A stretch of 64,000 nt of DNA, taken from contig NZ_LNQV01000001.1 in assembly GCF_001515305.1 (NCBI RefSeq), positions 1 to 64,000 of the forward strand. Direction: 5' to 3'. A program made the position numbers and the translations under genes. The notes below the pieces were generated by a model. It did not search any database. It was given only the letters and a program-made list of their open reading frames with translations, and was not told where the DNA came from. This stretch comes from Aquitalea pelogenes. Its GTDB lineage: Bacteria > Pseudomonadota > Gammaproteobacteria > Burkholderiales > Chromobacteriaceae. This document shows positions 63,372-64,000 of the stretch, in pieces (the first letter of the stretch is position 1; the number at the start of each line of letters is the position of its first letter).

Positions 63372-63923
63372 ATGAGTGACAACAGCTTTGAAATCCAAGT
63401 CATCAACGACAGTGTCGGCCAGGCACTGCGCGAACTGTTGGCCCAAGCCCACAACCTGCGGCCGGCCCTGCTGGACTTTGCCGAGTGGGCCAAAGCCGAG
63501 ACGGACCAGCGCTTTGCCGACCAGGCGGACTGGCATGGTCAGCCATGGGCACCCAATGCCGAGCTGACGCTGGCCAACTATCTTCGCAACCATGGCGGCA
63601 GCAAGAACTTCAAAAAGGACGGCAAGCTGAGCGCGGCAGGCACCAGGCGGCTGGCCGCCAAACGTATCCTGCAAGTGGACGGTACGCTGCGCCGGGCTGC
63701 ATTCAGCTACGACGCGACCAGCGACAGTCTGCGTTTTGGTCCATGGGGCAATGGCCTGGACGCCTATGCCGCCATCCAGAACTTTGGTGGCCAGGCGGGC
63801 CGGGGACTCAAAGTCACCATTCCCATGCGCCAGTACTTGCCGGTCGATGTCGACGGCACGCTGGCCGATCCTGCAGAAGCCAAGTTGCTGGACATGCTGG
63901 CCACCCATTTCCAGCAAACCTGA
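63372..63923 (+). CDS. Phage virion morphogenesis protein (Mu gpG-like)
   Basis: This 183-residue protein matches the virion morphogenesis family. Motifs are DFAEWAKAETDQRFADQADW near residue 35, GTLRRAAFSYDATSDSLRFG and AYAAIQNFGGQAG. In Mu, G acts in head or tail assembly. It is the last complete gene in the window; the protease/scaffold and coat genes should follow. Confidence 0.9.
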   Translation: MSDNSFEIQVINDSVGQALRELLAQAHNLRPALLDFAEWAKAETDQRFADQADWHGQPWAPNAELTLANYLRNHGGSKNFKKDGKLSAAGTRRLAAKRILQVDGTLRRAAFSYDATSDSLRFGPWGNGLDAYAAIQNFGGQAGRGLKVTIPMRQYLPVDVDGTLADPAEAKLLDMLATHFQQT

Positions 63924-64000
63924 CTTTCCCCATAAACCGCCCTTGGCGCATGCGCAGTGCAGGCAGACCACCAAGGGCTGGTTGCAAGGGGGTAAAACGC

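Larger units (their letters stand above)
43804..64000 (+). mobile_element. Mu-like transposable prophage, left and central part
   Basis: The block reads in Mu order: repressor, Ner, transposase A, ATPase B, early region with GemA, Mor, lysis genes, TraR/DksA zinc finger, terminase small and large subunits, portal, F-like head protein and G-like morphogenesis protein. Gene packing is tight with many ATGA-type overlaps. A left end near 43804 is suggested because Mu-type ends begin with TG (TGTTTAAATTTTGCG) and two related motifs follow. Tail genes and the right end lie beyond the window, so target duplication cannot be tested. Confidence 0.88.

Overview
The window looks like a chromosomal segment of a betaproteobacterium of the Chromobacteriaceae type (Aquitalea/Chromobacterium-like). 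This is an inference from GC-rich coding, the family content (FUSC/AaeB efflux, FNR-type pfl promoter, inositol genes) and remembered protein similarity; no search was run. No rRNA, tRNA or CRISPR array was seen.

Host part, 1 to about 43.8 kb. A minus-strand operon marR-fusC-DUF1656-hlyD-nodT (4435 to 1) encodes an aromatic-acid-type efflux pump behind a clear promoter/operator. Then come a glycine-zipper protein, a two-TM potassium channel with RCK domain, three c-di-GMP-related proteins (a CSS-EAL protein with an altered catalytic residue, a degenerate HD-GYP protein and an HPt/HD-GYP protein), ppnP, several lipoproteins, a dienelactone hydrolase, a cold-shock protein and an acyltransferase. 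pflB and pflA (19550-16446) lie behind a perfect FNR box. A Fur-like box sits between an ICMT-like methyltransferase and a PQQ-type sugar dehydrogenase. dgt and a histidine phosphatase follow.

From 24.7 to 34.3 kb is a damaged inositol-catabolism locus. A truncated msrB is fused tail-to-tail to the 5' fragment of iolD. A LacI-type regulator, iolH, an iolI-like gene and iolG follow. An AT-rich three-gene cassette on the minus strand (zinc-ribbon protein, LuxR-type regulator, AlkB-like membrane di-iron enzyme) then interrupts the locus before two more Gfo/Idh/MocA dehydrogenases. The remaining iol enzymes and a transporter are not in the window. A succinyl-CoA:acetate-type CoA transferase and a TetR-nodT-MFP-RND multidrug efflux operon close the host part.

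From about 43.8 kb to the right edge is the left and central part of a Mu-like transposable prophage: S24 repressor, Ner, transposase A, ATPase B, early genes including DUF3164, an HU protein, GemA and Mor, an AT-rich cargo gene, a lysis cassette (amidase, holin-like protein, nested Rz/Rz1 spanins), a TraR/DksA zinc finger, terminase small and large subunits, portal, an F-like head protein with an extra C-terminal domain that may be a nuclease, and virion morphogenesis protein G. The right end lies outside the window.

Four otherwise intact genes (nodT, an HD-domain nucleotidase, the RND adaptor and the phage amidase) each carry what looks like one missing G or C. This pattern suggests base-call errors more than four independent pseudogenes. 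The least explained objects are the LuxR/AlkB/zinc-ribbon cassette with its repeat-rich promoter, a possible small RNA at about 34.34-34.45 kb, and a 22-bp-arm inverted repeat just upstream of gemA.
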